A stretch of 64,000 nt of DNA from Cryptomeria japonica (GCF_030272615.1 NC_081415.1:101538796-101602795), one strand, 5' to 3'. Positions 44,037-55,825 are shown, numbered from the stretch's first letter. The notes: generated from the sequence alone by a model not told the origin. Numbers and translations are program-made.

Positions 44037-44376
44037 TAGATACAGGTAAAGAAGGGGACAAACAAAACAAAACTGCATATCTCAATCTACAACTAAGGCT
44101 GAGTGTGTACCTGCTGCAATTAACTGCACATAGATAGTTTGGATCAAGAAAATGCTAGAAGGAATTAGAGAAAAAGTGGTTGGACCAGTAGTTATTCATT
44201 GTGACAACACTAGTGCCATTGACATATTTAAGAACCCGGTGATGCACTCCAAAACAAAGCATATAGCCATCAAATATCACTATCTAAGGGAACGAGTTCA
44301 AGAAAAGGAAGTGGTGTTGGAGTACATACCAACAAAAGAGCAGGTGGCTGATATATTCACCAAGCCACTATAGAAG
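44037..44376 (+). pseudogene. pol: E1 RNase H, C-terminal part
   Basis: Picks up in the last part of copia pol: VIHCDNTSAIDIFKNPVMHS, KHIAIKYHYLRERV, VADIFTKPL then TAG. This is the usual end of copia RNase H. Reverse transcriptase, which should lie between integrase and RNase H, is absent, so an internal deletion joins the two near 44036. Confidence 0.8.
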
Positions 44377-44738
44377 GATACCTTTGACTATCTCAAAGGT
44401 AAGTTGGGGGTTATGCCCCTCCATTCAGTATAGTAAGCAAATAGGGTTCTACATCAATCTGGTATAATTTCAGGTTTTTTAAATAAAAACAACTAGATTG
44501 ATGAAGTGTGGGCTACTTCGGTTAGGGGGAGCAATCTTGTAAGTGTTCAGAATGGACTCTTTGGCATTGTTGTCAAAGGGGGATATATGTTTAGAGTATT
44601 TGACCATTGACAAATATCAATGATAGGGGAGATATTCTTCACTTAGGGAAAAATGACTCGACTATTATAGATATGAAGAAGCATGCATCTAACTAGCCCA
44701 AGTTTGAAGTGTTTGCCATCAATGCCAAAAGGGGAGAT
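44377..44738 (+). other. E1 3' untranslated region and polypurine tract
   Basis: Non-coding, with GGTTAGGGGGAGCAATC near 44520 and the polypurine tract AAAAGGGGAGAT (44727-44738) directly before the LTR. Confidence 0.75.
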
Positions 44739-46391
44739 TGTTGAATTATTGGCATTGACAAAACTGGTCTATCTTGAAAACTGGTATATGTGCTAAGATT
44801 TGTCATTGATGTCCAACACTTATCGGTGAAGACACTAACCGGTGAAGTGGTATAGGTAGAGTGGTGTTGTTGTTTAGTAAGAAATAGTGAATGGAAACAA
44901 TATTGGTATTGAATGACCAAAGGTTACTTCAACTCAAGGAAAGATAAATTAAGTCAACTGATCTATCACTCAGGAAGATCAGTCACTCTGGTGGTGGTGA
45001 AGTTACAAAAGGTGACTCAGGCAAGGAAACTTGTTTGATCCAACCAATCGGTAACTCACTGGAAAGTAGGGGAAAGACATGGTGCTAGCACAAAAAACTG
45101 ACAACCAAAGAATGAATCAGTAAAGTAAAAAGTGCAGTTACATACCGATACACTGGTATGATAGAAGAAAGATAGGCGGTCACCATAAATCTCAAAGTAG
45201 TGATCAACCATTTAGTTGCGATGGCAAAGAATGAGTTGGTAAGCTTGTGTCTATGCCAAATCATTTGTTAGTAAAGTTAACTTTCAGTTATCATGCAGTC
45301 AAGCATGATTACATGTGGATTCTTTGGTTCACATTTATTTGACTGAACATGACTCAAAAGTTTCTATCCTTGGGAGATGCAGTGGTAGAACTAGTTGAGT
45401 ACTTAGCAGAATTGTTGAAAGACGTGCAAAGAAAGAGTGGGAGAGTTTGAATTTGAAATCTTCCAAAATCATTGATTGATCTGATTGAGGACATGCCTAT
45501 AGGTGTCAAAAAAAATGTATAAAGAGTTCTTGAGCTCCTTCAGAAGCTTTTGATCGTGAAATTTGGAACAAGGAAATCTTGTTGAAGGCGATTCAAGATG
45601 AAGAGCAGAGTGAGAGGAAGTGCTAAGAGGTGTTAGCACAATTGTGTGTGTGTGAGGTAGATCAACTAAGTGTAGAGTCATTAGACAGAGAATTGGGTGA
45701 GTGTAAAGCCGAAGGAAAGAGAACCAACAAAGTGTAGAGACAAAGGTTAGAGGATCAACAAAGTGTAGTGCCGAAGGAGAGGTGATTGGCTGAGTGAATA
45801 GCCGAAGGTGTAAGAAGGAAACTAGTGTTGTGCAGAGAAGACACAACCAATGTGTATTGAGTGGAATGCATATTGAGATCTGATCAAGTTATCAGTAGCT
45901 AATTCAGTAGATCATCCATCTGTTGCTTTCTAACAACTGCAATATAAATACCTTAATTGGGTGGACTTTAACAGGTCCCTATTGCGAAATCCCTTAACCA
46001 GGTAGCATCTTAGATTATGTTCTAAGTCCTCTAATCAGACTACCTTTAATAGGGTAAAGGCATTAACTGACCTTGATCAAAATGCCTTTACTGGGTGGCA
46101 CCTAACAGTGTCTTTGTAATCTCCTAACAGGGATGGCTCCTAACCAAGCGTACTCCACAAGAGTGCAAATTTTGTGAGTTCCTACTCACACCGTGGTTTT
46201 CTCCTTATTGGGTTTCCACGAGATAACTCCTTGGTGTCATTGTCAATTTTTCAAGCTTGCATATTTTACTTCAATGATTAAGTACATTGTTGGATCTTAG
46301 ATGAATGAAGATTTATGATAAAAGTTAAATTGTGAAATTTTGATTAAGTTTTGATTCAACCCTCCCTTCTTAGCAATGGTTGGGACTAACA
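44739..46391 (+). repeat. 3' LTR of E1
   Basis: 1653 bp, TGTTGAATTATTGG to GGGACTAACA, followed by GAACA. It carries the same short-unit array and box as the 5' LTR. Confidence 0.88.
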
Positions 46392-46396
46392 GAACA

Positions 46397-48301
46397 ACCC
46401 AAGAGGAATGGTAGTCATAAATAAGTCTTGAGACACAGAGCAATTAGAGCTCAAAAGAGCAAGGCAAATATAGTCATAACAATCATCTACCCAAAGGAGA
46501 AATAGAGATTCCAAGAAACATAAAGCTACCATCAACGATCTTCCAAAGACCATTAAAATGTACAAGGATTACATGCAGTCCTATTATGATTGTCATTATG
46601 GTTCTTCCAAGATAGACCCAGTGGTGACAAAAGAGATATATGAGGTCATGATCAAGTCTACTCAAGGTGTAGACAAGGCTAGGACAATATTAGGACAGAG
46701 TTACAACCATTAAGATAGTAAGAGTAGCCATATAACGGTCATAAGGGAGATTTATTTATTGATTTAAAAGAAGCACTCAACCCCATGAGACAAAGCAACA
46801 ATAGTCAAGATATCAAAGAGAAGAACACTCAGTTAGCAAGAAGAAGGAGATCATTATCTTTATAGAATAGAGGCCATAGAGCAACACACACTTAGGTATG
46901 ATCAAAGTCACTCAAAACATTGAAGAGAAGAGTAAATGATCAAGTAATGAAGGTTCAGACCTAAAGCATCTACAATGGACATCACAACTAAAGAGAAAAA
47001 TAGCTAAAGGCATAAAAGAGATATCTATTACAGTGCATATATGGGCAGTTAAGCTAATTTCTCAAGAGGGACAAGCAATATAATCATGGTAGTAATTTTA
47101 TATTGATTTAAAATTCTAAAAGGTTTACAAGATAAAAGTAGTCAATCACTATTATTGAACAGTTGTAAACAACAAAGACTATCTATTGATTTTTTATAAG
47201 AAATTTTTAGTAAGGTCTCTTTGTTTGAAGGGTAGACTAGAACAATCTACAACAAGATTGAGCAACAATGCCATAAGAACAAGGATTGCAATAGTCATTA
47301 GGACAAAAGACTCTTAGTAATCTTACAGCCGTGAAGCCAAAATGACAATTGAAAAGGACAACTATTTACAATCAAGACACAAAATAACAGTGCAAAGTCA
47401 CAAGGGATTCTCAACCTTAAAGAGAAGCATTGTCAAACCCAAAGAGAGCAGCACAGTGAAGTTTCTAGAATTAAGTAAGAGTTTGATATTTACATAAAGA
47501 GTCATACATACCAAGACAGTGGCCCAAAGGATAGTCTAACACATAGAAATAGAGCCTTCATAAAATATAGATATAATGGTTCTTCTTGTCAATAACAAGA
47601 GCATTCATGGCCATATAGCTATTTCATGTCATGGTTAGATAAAGAGAAAACATAAATGAGCAATTACTATTATTTTTATTGTGGTATTGTTTTTGGGGTT
47701 TGTTGTTGCCCTCCTATCGACTATGGATAGGGGTGGGTGGATTCAAAGATCCTTCCCTGATTCCTCTCTCCCAAGACCTTGACTCCCTGCTACATAGATT
47801 GAATTCAAGGGAACCCAACTGATATAAGAGGGCATGCCAATGATCAATCTCCTCTCTAGGTGGGTAGTTTATCTGATACAAAAATTTCATTTTGCATACA
47901 AGAAAAAGATACAAAAAATTTATTCAAAGTTTTATAATTCAAAAACACAGAAATGTACAATACTTGTGTTTGTCAATGTCTTCCTTTGGTCTTCTTCTAT
48001 CGTGCGTAGTTTACAGAATGTAGATAAAGACCACTTTCTTCTTTCCTATTTTTTCCACAAAAAAGTTTTGATTACAATGAACAACATTCCAATGTCATTG
48101 GTATGGTTTTCATAGCTTCTCTTACTTCAGCTGTCGATTGAAATTCTGATTTAGCGCTAATTTTTTCCTTGGCGGGAGTGAATTTTTTTTGTAAACAAAT
48201 TAGCCTTTGGAGGTCTTAGACTTTGGAGGTAATTTTTTTTATTTATTCTTTAAAGAATTCAAAACCTTTTAAAATTTTAATTATGACCTCGAAATCTATA
48301 A
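46397..48301. other. Unrecognised sequence right of E1
   Basis: A-rich to about 47650, with no usable frame. A more balanced block at 47690-47880 (CTATCGACTATGGATAGGGG) carries a 66-codon minus-strand frame (HWHALLYQLGSLEFNL) that I do not recognise. The rest is AT-rich. Confidence 0.4.
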
Positions 48302-48773
48302 AGGGGAAGAGCACCAATAGATAACCTAGCTCCAATAACCGTCACCTTATTGTCATGTTGACCCCCCAATAGCCGTCATAGTGAAAACACCATTAATAAA
48401 TTTGTTTTGTACCAATAGCTAATCATTTTTTGTAATTAATTGGCCCATTTGTACACAACTATTGGAATATTTGTCCCATTTGTGCACCACTATTGGGATA
48501 TTTGTCAACAAGTACTAGCGATTTTGAGTTGACGATTACTAGAACATCTTTAGTTAGGTATCAAGCGACACTTTGAAATGTGTACTTTTTGACCTTTGTG
48601 CGCATAACTGATTCCACAACGTGCATCGTTACTACCCAGAAGCCAGATTAATAGCTATAAGCAGTTAAATCACATATGAAGATAACTAAAAAAAAGAAAT
48701 CAAAATCTGATATACCGTTTAGGCTTTGTGGGTGTGCGAAGTTAGCTATGACGACTACTAGTGCTCTTCCCCT
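48302..48773. mobile_element. Small element with terminal inverted repeats (MITE-like)
   Basis: AGGGGAAGAGCACCAATAG at 48302-48320 is matched in inverse orientation at the other end (AGGGGAAGAGCACTAGTAG on the minus strand from 48773), two mismatches in 19. Length about 470 bases, non-coding. I could not define a target duplication, so the superfamily is open. Confidence 0.5.
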
Positions 48774-48829
48774 AGGCTATTTTTAATCTAGATAGTTGAA
48801 AAATGGGTGACAATAAAAAGGGATAATCT

Positions 48830-49140
48830 GCAAAAAAAATCTAATGTAATTTTGATAAATAGTAAGATGTATATATACATATATATTTATTAGAATATAT
48901 ATATACAATTAGAATATTTTTAATTTTTAATTTAAGATAATATAAAGAATAATTTAAATATTTAAGGTAAAATATTTATTTTGTCTTCAAAAATTGTTTT
49001 AAATCCAAGTGAAATTGGTATACTTATATTCTCATTATATTTTTAATAGAAATAAAAAATATATAACATAATACATCTTATAATAAAATAATTTATTATT
49101 TATAAATTAAAATAATATTAAAATAATAAATAATTTACAA
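48830..49140. other. Strongly AT-rich stretch
   Basis: Runs such as ATATATACATATATATTT with very little G or C and no gene. It could be a scaffold-attachment type sequence or the interior of the adjoining DNA transposon. Confidence 0.4.
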
Positions 49141-49199
49141 CAAAAATATTAGGATCAATTTTTTATATCATTTCCATAAGTACCTAATTTCTTTAAGAG

Positions 49200-49430
49200 A
49201 AGAGTCAGACAATTATCTAGTCATTTATTTAGTCATTTATTTATAAATTCTCTATCATCTATCAAATTGGTCATTTATTTAGTCATTTTTATCTGTGTGA
49301 TCTCACTGAATGACCAAATTAGTCATTTATTTAGTCATTCAAAGATTTCTTGTAAAAAATTACTTAAATTTGGTCTCATGACTAAAATTTTTGGTCACGT
49401 AGTCATTTATTGGCCATATTTCTGCTAGTG
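49200..49430 (-). mobile_element. CACTA-like transposon end
   Basis: The minus strand from 49430 begins CACTAGCAGAAATATGGCC, in the style of CACTA terminal repeats. The adjoining 230 bases carry repeated subterminal units (GTCATTTATTTAGTCATT, several copies). The opposite terminus was not found upstream, so it may be truncated. Confidence 0.4.
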
Positions 49431-49604
49431 TTAACAATTTTAAAAGCAATAGGCATGCAAGAAAGATAACCACATAAGTTAACACCAAATAATACATGCA
49501 CACCATAACACAATTTTTTTCACATGGAAACCCAAATGGGAAAAACCATAGTGGGAATTAATACCCCCAAGGATCAACTATCTGCAGAATAGAGATCTAA
49601 GCGG
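49431..49604 (-). repeat. 3' LTR of E5, distal piece
   Basis: Corresponds to the LTR part seen at 63860-64000; contains CACATGGAAACCCAAATGGG, the complement of the conserved box. About 100 bases of LTR end are missing at the CACTA junction. Confidence 0.65.
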
Positions 49605-49609
49605 TTAAG
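49605..49609. repeat. Target site duplication of E6 (left copy)
   Basis: TTAAG before E6 recurs at 57392-57396. The E5 LTR continues across (CGGTTAAG then GTCATACAACACC). Confidence 0.85.
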
Positions 49610-51178
49610 TGGTGCAGGAGCACCTAGTTTTGAGTACATTTTCTAGATTTTGGTGTGTTAGTCTTGATTTTGGTTTAGGTTTGTGAATAATGGACTACTC
49701 ATAGGTTCACTTGTGTGTTGGATATGCATTTGGAGGATGAATGTCAACTAGATCATGTATTTACTCAAATTTGGCTTATGAGCCCTTGTAAGCCTAAAAT
49801 GGCATAAACTTGCATTTTGTTGTAAAATGTCTTGTAAAACCTCATTTGGAATTTAGACATGTCATTTTAGTATTTTTAATTCATTATAGGAGGTTTGGGA
49901 TGAGTGGCAATGCATGAAGTATGAAAATGCACATTTTGGCAAAAGTTGTCATTGTTGTTCGATAATATTTTGCAACTTTTGAGCAACTTTTTGCATCTTT
50001 GAGCACATCGGTGGTTAGGAAAATGATGAAGAGTTGGTTAGGATTCAGATGGAATATAAAATTCTCTGAGAAGGAATGTAAATAGGTTGGAAAAATTCTT
50101 GAGCACATTTGAATACATTGTGAAGAGATTTTTCAGATTTTACCTTGCATTTTCTTAATTTTTGAGCAGCAGTCCGTACTTAATGGATTGATTTCACTAC
50201 TGTTCTCTCAAAATTGCTTTGTGCATGTAATTTTAGTGATCATAAGGTGTTTGTAATAATTTTTAGTGCATTTTTTAAGTGTGTTAGTGATTTTGTATTA
50301 CTCTTGGCCTGAGCAAGGGTTGAAGAGCCCAATTATGGTTTCAGGTTGAAAACCCTTGAGTTTGCTCAATAAACCTTGGGAATCAAGCCATGGAACCATT
50401 TTAGAGTGTAAATAAGTTTTGTTTTGGCTTGGAAGTCATTGAAAGGAAAATTGGCATCATTTCCTAGGCAAGCTCAGTCATAGCCCTTAGGAAAATGATT
50501 GAAAAGTTGCATGTTCTTGCAGGGATGATCAGTTATGAAGATGCCAAGTGTTTGGCATGAGTAAGTAAGGTGTGGTAGAGACTATGTGGAAGGTTGGAGG
50601 TGTGAAAGATTAGGAAAGACAATAAAACCTTTGAAGAAGACAACAAAGTCCCAAAACCCTTCATAAATGCCATTTTTGGGTTCTGTACCTATACGGACAG
50701 ACCTGACTTTCTCACCTGATGGATTCAAAAGTTCATCCAAAAGGGTATTCATATCAAAAAATATTTTTCTAGGGTCTTTGAGTGATTTTTGAGAAATTCC
50801 CCAAAAACTAGTTAGGTAGGGCTAATTGGGGCTCTAGGGCTACTAGGCCTAGAAAATAGGAGAAAGAGGGAGCGATGAAGCAATGAAGGAAAGCCAATTG
50901 GAAAACCAGTTGATTGGAATTGAAATACTGTAAGAACACCTAATACAACCCCTGCAAGTATATGTTAGAAGATTGCTTAGTTTGAGGTTGGATTTACCCT
51001 TGTGAATCTCAACTGTGTCTGAGCATTTATTGAGCACAACTTGATAGGGAGCATTCCTAGAGAGTTTGAGTGTTTTGGTTTGTTGAATGACCAGTGTAGA
51101 GTGAAAGGACTTGACTAACATATCACTCAGCTTCCTATTGAGCAAGGTGAGACTCTCTATGAGAACCCCTCCCCATCA
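49610..51178 (+). repeat. 5' LTR of E6
   Basis: TGGTGCAGGAGCACC to CCCTCCCCATCA. It lacks the short-unit array found in the copia-type LTRs here. Confidence 0.9.
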
Positions 51179-51181
51179 AAG

Positions 51182-51193
51182 TGGTATTAGAGC
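51182..51193 (+). promoter_or_regulatory. Primer binding site of E6
   Basis: TGGTATTAGAGC, initiator-Met type with one change, three bases after the LTR. Confidence 0.85.
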
Positions 51194-51220
51194 AACTAAG
51201 GTTTGGGAAGAAGCCAGTTC

Positions 51221-52380
51221 ATGTCAGAGACTAAGTCGGTTGGAGAAAATAGTCTAAGGATGGTGACCAATGTAGAGTTAGACAAGAAGGTGGAAGATCC
51301 AGAGGAAGAGAATATAATCCTCAGGGTAAGACTACAACAGTTGGAGAGTAAACTAGATGTAGTTGAAGAAAGACTGAGAAAGTGACAATCAAGGTCAATG
51401 AAGGGAAGGGAAAGGAAGTAGTAGAAGAGGATAGCACACCTAAACTAGATCCTATTATACCTAAAGAACCTTTCCTTAGAGCCATCAAATCCTTAGGAGT
51501 GCCACTTTTTTGTGGAAAAAAGGAACTAGAAGTAGTCATGGAATGGATTGAAGGATTGGAGAATCACTTTGAATGTGTTGGGATTAGTGAGGCACATAAG
51601 GTGAAGGTGGCCAAATCTAGATTGAGAGGAGCAACCTTGACTTGGTGGAAGTTCATCCAAGAGCAGAGTCAAAAGGAGGGTAAGAACCCAATAGCCACTT
51701 GGAAAGGAATTCTAGCCAAGGTTAAAGAAGCATATATCCCTGAAGATTATGAAATCCAATTGCACAAGAGGAGACAAAACTTGAGACAAAGAGACTTAGA
51801 TGTGAGAAGCTACACTGAGGAATTTCAGAAGTTGTGTCTGAGATCCAAGGTGGTGGAAGATGAAAGCATTAAGATATCCAGATAATTGAATGGCTTGAGA
51901 TGGAATATTCAAGAAGAGTTGAGTTTGTTATGTCCTAGTACCATTCAAAAGTGCTATAAATTGGCACTCAATGTGGAAGAGATGAGAGAGAAAAGTAACA
52001 GAGGCAGAGGTAGGGGAAGAGATGGCAGAGGTTAGAGAGGTATCTTTGGGGGAAGAAGTGTAGACCAAAGATCCCAAGGGGAATTCAAGTTGGTAGAGCA
52101 AAGTGGGGATTCCAATAGTAAGAGAAGCTATAGAGGAAGGTGGTCTAGCAACTCTAGTAGAGGAAGGTCTAGTGGATCAAGAAGAGGGTCCTATTTTGCC
52201 ACAATGAAGTGCTACAATTGCCATTAACTTGGATACCCAGCCTATAGATGTCCTAAGAAGTCTTATTCATCCCAAGGAGGTGAGAGGAGAGTAAAGTATT
52301 CTCAAGAAGATGTAGCAAACATGAAGGCATCAGAAGTGAGTTTAGATTCAGAGGTTGGAGAGAATCTTTAAATAAGAAGA
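51221..52380 (+). pseudogene. gag: E6 gag
   Basis: Starts at the ATG at 51221 (MSETKSVGENSLRMVTNVEL) with a short coiled coil, then a frame change near 51382. The gag core follows (AKSRLRGATLTWWKFIQEQS, DVRSYTEEFQKLCLRSKV), typical of Ty3/gypsy retrotransposon gag. After a TAA at 51883 come an Arg/Gly-rich stretch (SNRGRGRGRDGRG) and a zinc knuckle CYNCH-LGYPAYRC that has a stop inside and Tyr for His. It should form particles and bind RNA; not functional here. Confidence 0.8.
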
Positions 52381-52383
52381 GTC

Positions 52384-52959
52384 TTGATTAAAGAGCCGGT
52401 TAAGGAGGAACCTAGCGAAAAGAGATCCTTGTTTAGGATAAAATGCAAGATTATGGGAAAGGTATGTAGAGTGGTGGTGGATTCAAGGTCCACAAATAAC
52501 ATAGTGTCAGAGGAAGCAGTGAGTAAGCTCAAGATACAAATAATACCACATAGTGATCCTTATAGGGTTACTTGGCTCAACAAGGGACAACATGTTCTTG
52601 CGAATGAACAAATTTGGGTGGAGTTCACTATAGGAGGCTACAAGGACAAAATATTATGTGACATCTTTCCAATGGATGCTTGCCACCTACTTCTAGGTAG
52701 GCCATGGCAGTTTGATAGAAAAACATTACACCATGGGGAGAACAATGCCTATACGTTTCAAAAGGATGGAATCAACTATAAAATTCAGTCCATAGGAGAC
52801 CAAGAAGATTGTAGATCAAAGGGTCCTAATGTGCTTCTAGTTGGTGAGAAGGAGTTCATTAACACACTCAAGGAAGGAGAAGGAGTGGGGTTTGCAATTG
52901 TTGTAAAACCAAAAGAAGAAAACAAGGAGAAGAAAGTATGCATTCCCAATGAAGTGTAG
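52384..52959 (+). pseudogene. pol: E6 protease
   Basis: Open for 191 codons. The active-site motif appears as VVVDSRSTNNIVSEEAV, with the usual Asp-Ser-Gly changed to Asp-Ser-Arg. The second motif CHLLLGRPWQFDR is intact. It would cleave gag-pol; loss of the active-site Gly probably inactivates it. Confidence 0.8.
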
Positions 52960-53640
52960 CTAGTCCTAAATCAGTTTAAGGACATTATCAATGATGCAAC
53001 ACTAGCAACCTTGTCTCCTCAACGTGCCATAACTCACCAAATTGACTTCATACCCAAAGCCTCATTGCCTAGTAAGGTAGCCTATAAAATGACACCTAAT
53101 TAGAACAAGGAGGTAGCTAAGAAAATACAAGAACTCTTAGACAATGGTTTGATAAGGAAGAGAATAAGCCTATGTGCAGTACCCACCATTTTGGCTCCAA
53201 AGAAGGGAGGTACTTGGAGACTTTGCACTAATTCTAGAGCCATAAACCGGATTACAATCAGGTATAGATTTCCCATTTCAAGTATTAAAGATTTAATGGA
53301 TTATTTAGGAGGTGTTGAATAATTCACCAAGATAGACCTCAAGAGTGGTTACCACCAAATTAGAATCAAGGAGGGTGATGAATGGAAGACAATCTTCAAG
53401 GAAACATAAGGACTTTATGAATGGCTTGTTATGCCATTTGGACTCACAAATTCTCCTAGCACATTAATGAAGTACTCAAAGACTATATTGGTAAATTTGT
53501 TGCTATTTATTTGGATGACATCTTGATTTTTAGAAAGTTTAAAGATGAACATCTTAAGCATATAGAGATTGTATTGAGGAAACTATGTGATGAGCAACTA
53601 ACCATCAATTTGGAGAAATGTGAATTTATGAAATAGGAAT
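52960..53640 (+). pseudogene. pol: E6 reverse transcriptase
   Basis: Recognisable by VAKKIQELLDNGLIRKRISL, APKKGGTWRLCTNSRAIN, FTKIDLKSGYHQIRIKEGDE (first catalytic Asp), [12 protein letters not shown] and, after a frameshift, [12 protein letters not shown] near 53500 (the Tyr-Leu-Asp-Asp variant of the catalytic box). At least three nonsense codons and a small deletion near 53460 interrupt it. Confidence 0.85.
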
Positions 53641-54290
53641 TGATATATATTGGGTTTTTAATCTCAAGAGGTTATTTGAAGATGGATACCTTTAAAGTGG
53701 AAGCCATAATGAGTTGGCCTACACCTAAGACAACAAGTGAAGTAAGAATTTTTCATGGCTTGGCACAATTCTATAGGAAGTTCATCAGAGGATTCAATGA
53801 GATATGTACACCCATGCTTGATACAATCAAAGGAGGTATGAAAACCAAGTTTCAATGGACAAAAGAAGCACAAGGAGAATTTGATCTCTTGAAGACAAAG
53901 GTGGCTACTCAATCGGTACTAATTCTTCCAAGCCTTGGCAAGCTCTTCACCATTGAATGTGATGCAAGCAACATAGCAGTTGGAATAGTTTTAAGCCAAG
54001 ACAATAGACCGGTTGCATTTTCAGTGAGAAGCTCAATGATGCCAAGAAAAGGTATTCCTCTTATGATTTGGAGTTGTATGCACTTGTTCAATCTCTTAGG
54101 AAATGGAGGCATTATTTTCTACCTAAAGAATTTGTGGTTTATACTGATAATCAAGCTCTTAGCTTTCTCAATTCACAAGAAAAGTTGAATCATAGGCATA
54201 TTAAATGGGTAGAGTATTTGTAGTCATATACCTTTACCATTAAACACAAGAAAGGAAAATGTAATAAAGTAGCTAATGCATTAAGTAGAA
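53640..54290 (+). pseudogene. pol: E6 connection and RNase H
   Basis: Open 53640-54188: IYIGFLISRGYLKMD, then LAQFYRKFIRGFNEI and the RNase H start LFTIECDASNIAVGIVLSQD. A frameshift near 54020 moves to a frame reading YDLELYALVQSLRKWRHY, VVYTDNQALSFLNSQ and CNKVANALSRR. Normal Ty3/gypsy order. Confidence 0.83.
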
Positions 54291-54292
54291 GG

Positions 54293-55400
54293 TTGCTAAT
54301 AGTGCAAGTAGTGCAGCTCAAAAGCATTGGAGTGGATAGTTTCAAGGGTTTATATCAAGATGATGAAGACTTTGCTGCTACCTACAAGGTTTGTCAAGAG
54401 TTTAGAAACCATTTTCATAGTGAATATGTAGATTACACCTTACAAGATGGTCTTTTGTTTAAGGGAGGACAACTATGTGTACCTAAAGGATCTATGAGAG
54501 AAAATTTGATGCAAGAGAAGCATAATGGATGCCTAAGTGGACATTTTGGCTTGAACAAGACTTTGGAGCTTGTCCAAAGATTCTACTATTGGCTAAGATG
54601 CAAAGAGACATCAGGAAATATGTGGAACAATGTGTGGTTTGCCAAAGAGCTAAGGGTACCTCTTCTAATGCTGGTCTTTATCAGCCTTTACTTATTCCAA
54701 ACCGGCCATGGGAGTGTGTAAGTATGGATTTTATTGTTGGTTTGCCTAAAACAAAATTAGGTTTTGATAGAATCTATGTGGTGGTAGATAGGTTTGGCAA
54801 GATAGCCCATTTTATTCCATGTAAGGTCAGTCATGATGCTAGTAATATTGCTCATTTGTTTTTTAAAGAAGTTATTAGAATTCATGGTTTACCTATCAGC
54901 ATTGTATTAGATAGAGATGCAAAGTTTATTGGTCATTTTTGGAAGACTTTATTGTAGAGATTGGGTACTAACTTGTCTTTCAATTCAGCCTATCATGCCT
55001 AGATGGATGGCCAAATAGAGGTGGTCAATAGAACACTTGGAAACCTTCTTAGATGTTTGACAAAGGAGTATGGACAAGCTTGGGATCAGATCATCCATCA
55101 AGCTAAGTTTTCCTATAATGATAGTGTGAATAGATCAACTAGTAAAAGCCCTTTTGATATTGTGTATGGCCTTCACCCTAGAGGTGTTTTAGAGCTCAGA
55201 GATGTTGGAAAGATGGCACAGCAGAGTGGACATACTATGGACATGGCTCAATCCATGTAAGAGATTCATGAGTAGGTTAGGACAACCCTACTAGACACCT
55301 CTCAAAGGATCAAAGAAAAAGTAGATGAGAAAAGAAGGGATATACAATTTGTTGTTGGGTACTTGGTCATGGTTCACTTGAAAAAATAAAGACTTCAAAA
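54293..55400 (+). pseudogene. pol: E6 integrase
   Basis: Zinc-binding His/Cys region (EKHNGCLSGHFGLNKTLEL, EQCVVCQRAKGTSS) with a frame change near 54590, then the core: PWECVSMDFIVGLPKTK (first Asp), ISIVLDRDAKFIGHFWKTLL (second Asp), and after stops DGQIEVVNRTLGNLL, where the catalytic Glu position is retained. Open 54529-54957 and 55003-55260. Inserts element DNA into chromatin in intact relatives. Confidence 0.85.
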
Positions 55401-55803
55401 AGGTGTCCCTAGTAAAGTTTAGATGAGGATGATTGGACCTTGTAAAATCTTGGCAAAGTATGGCAACAATGCTTACAAACTAGACCTACTTGGAGATATG
55501 GTTTTATCTCCCATCTTCAATGTTGCAGATTTGGTGCAGTATAAGGGCACACTTCTAGAGGAAGGTAGTAGAGTCTCAGAGGTCTCTCAAGCACTTTCAC
55601 ACCTACCCTTACCACCTGCAACCATGCCACAAGCCGAGAAGGTGTTAGACTCTAGATTTCTCAAGAAGATAAGGCATATCATCTATATGGAGCACTTGAT
55701 CAAATAGAAGAACCTTCTAGTATCTGAGGCTACTTGGATACCCGAGATAGAATTTTCAAGGCTTGGAGTTCCCCTTTCTTTGTTACCTCAAGGAGTCACT
55801 TGA
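55401..55803 (+). pseudogene. pol: E6 integrase C-terminus and chromodomain
   Basis: A GPY/F-like module (MRMIGPCKILAKYGNNAYKL, 55423 on) is followed by a chromodomain-like sequence VLDSRFLKKIRHIIYMEHLI, one TAG, then EATWIPEIEFSRLG. In chromoviruses this domain reads histone marks and steers integration. The frame ends about 20 bases before the polypurine tract TTGAGGGAGTA. Confidence 0.75.
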
Positions 55804-55825
55804 CGTCTTTTTCATTGAGGGAGTA

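Larger units (their letters stand above)
415..46391 (+). mobile_element. E1: Ty1/copia LTR retrotransposon carrying nested insertions
   Basis: Two LTRs of identical length (1653 bp; 415-2067 and 44739-46391), each TG...CA, are flanked by GAACA. A primer binding site follows the left LTR and a polypurine tract precedes the right one. The coding order is gag, protease, integrase, RNase H, which is the copia order. Without the nested elements and the repeated block it would be only a few kb. The LTRs differ by several percent by eye, so the insertion is not recent. Reverse transcriptase is missing and reading frames are broken, so the copy is dead. Confidence 0.85.

Noticed and set aside
47714-47914. 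66-codon minus-strand frame as a host gene
   Set aside because: Too short, no start context or homologue recognised; kept only as a composition anomaly.
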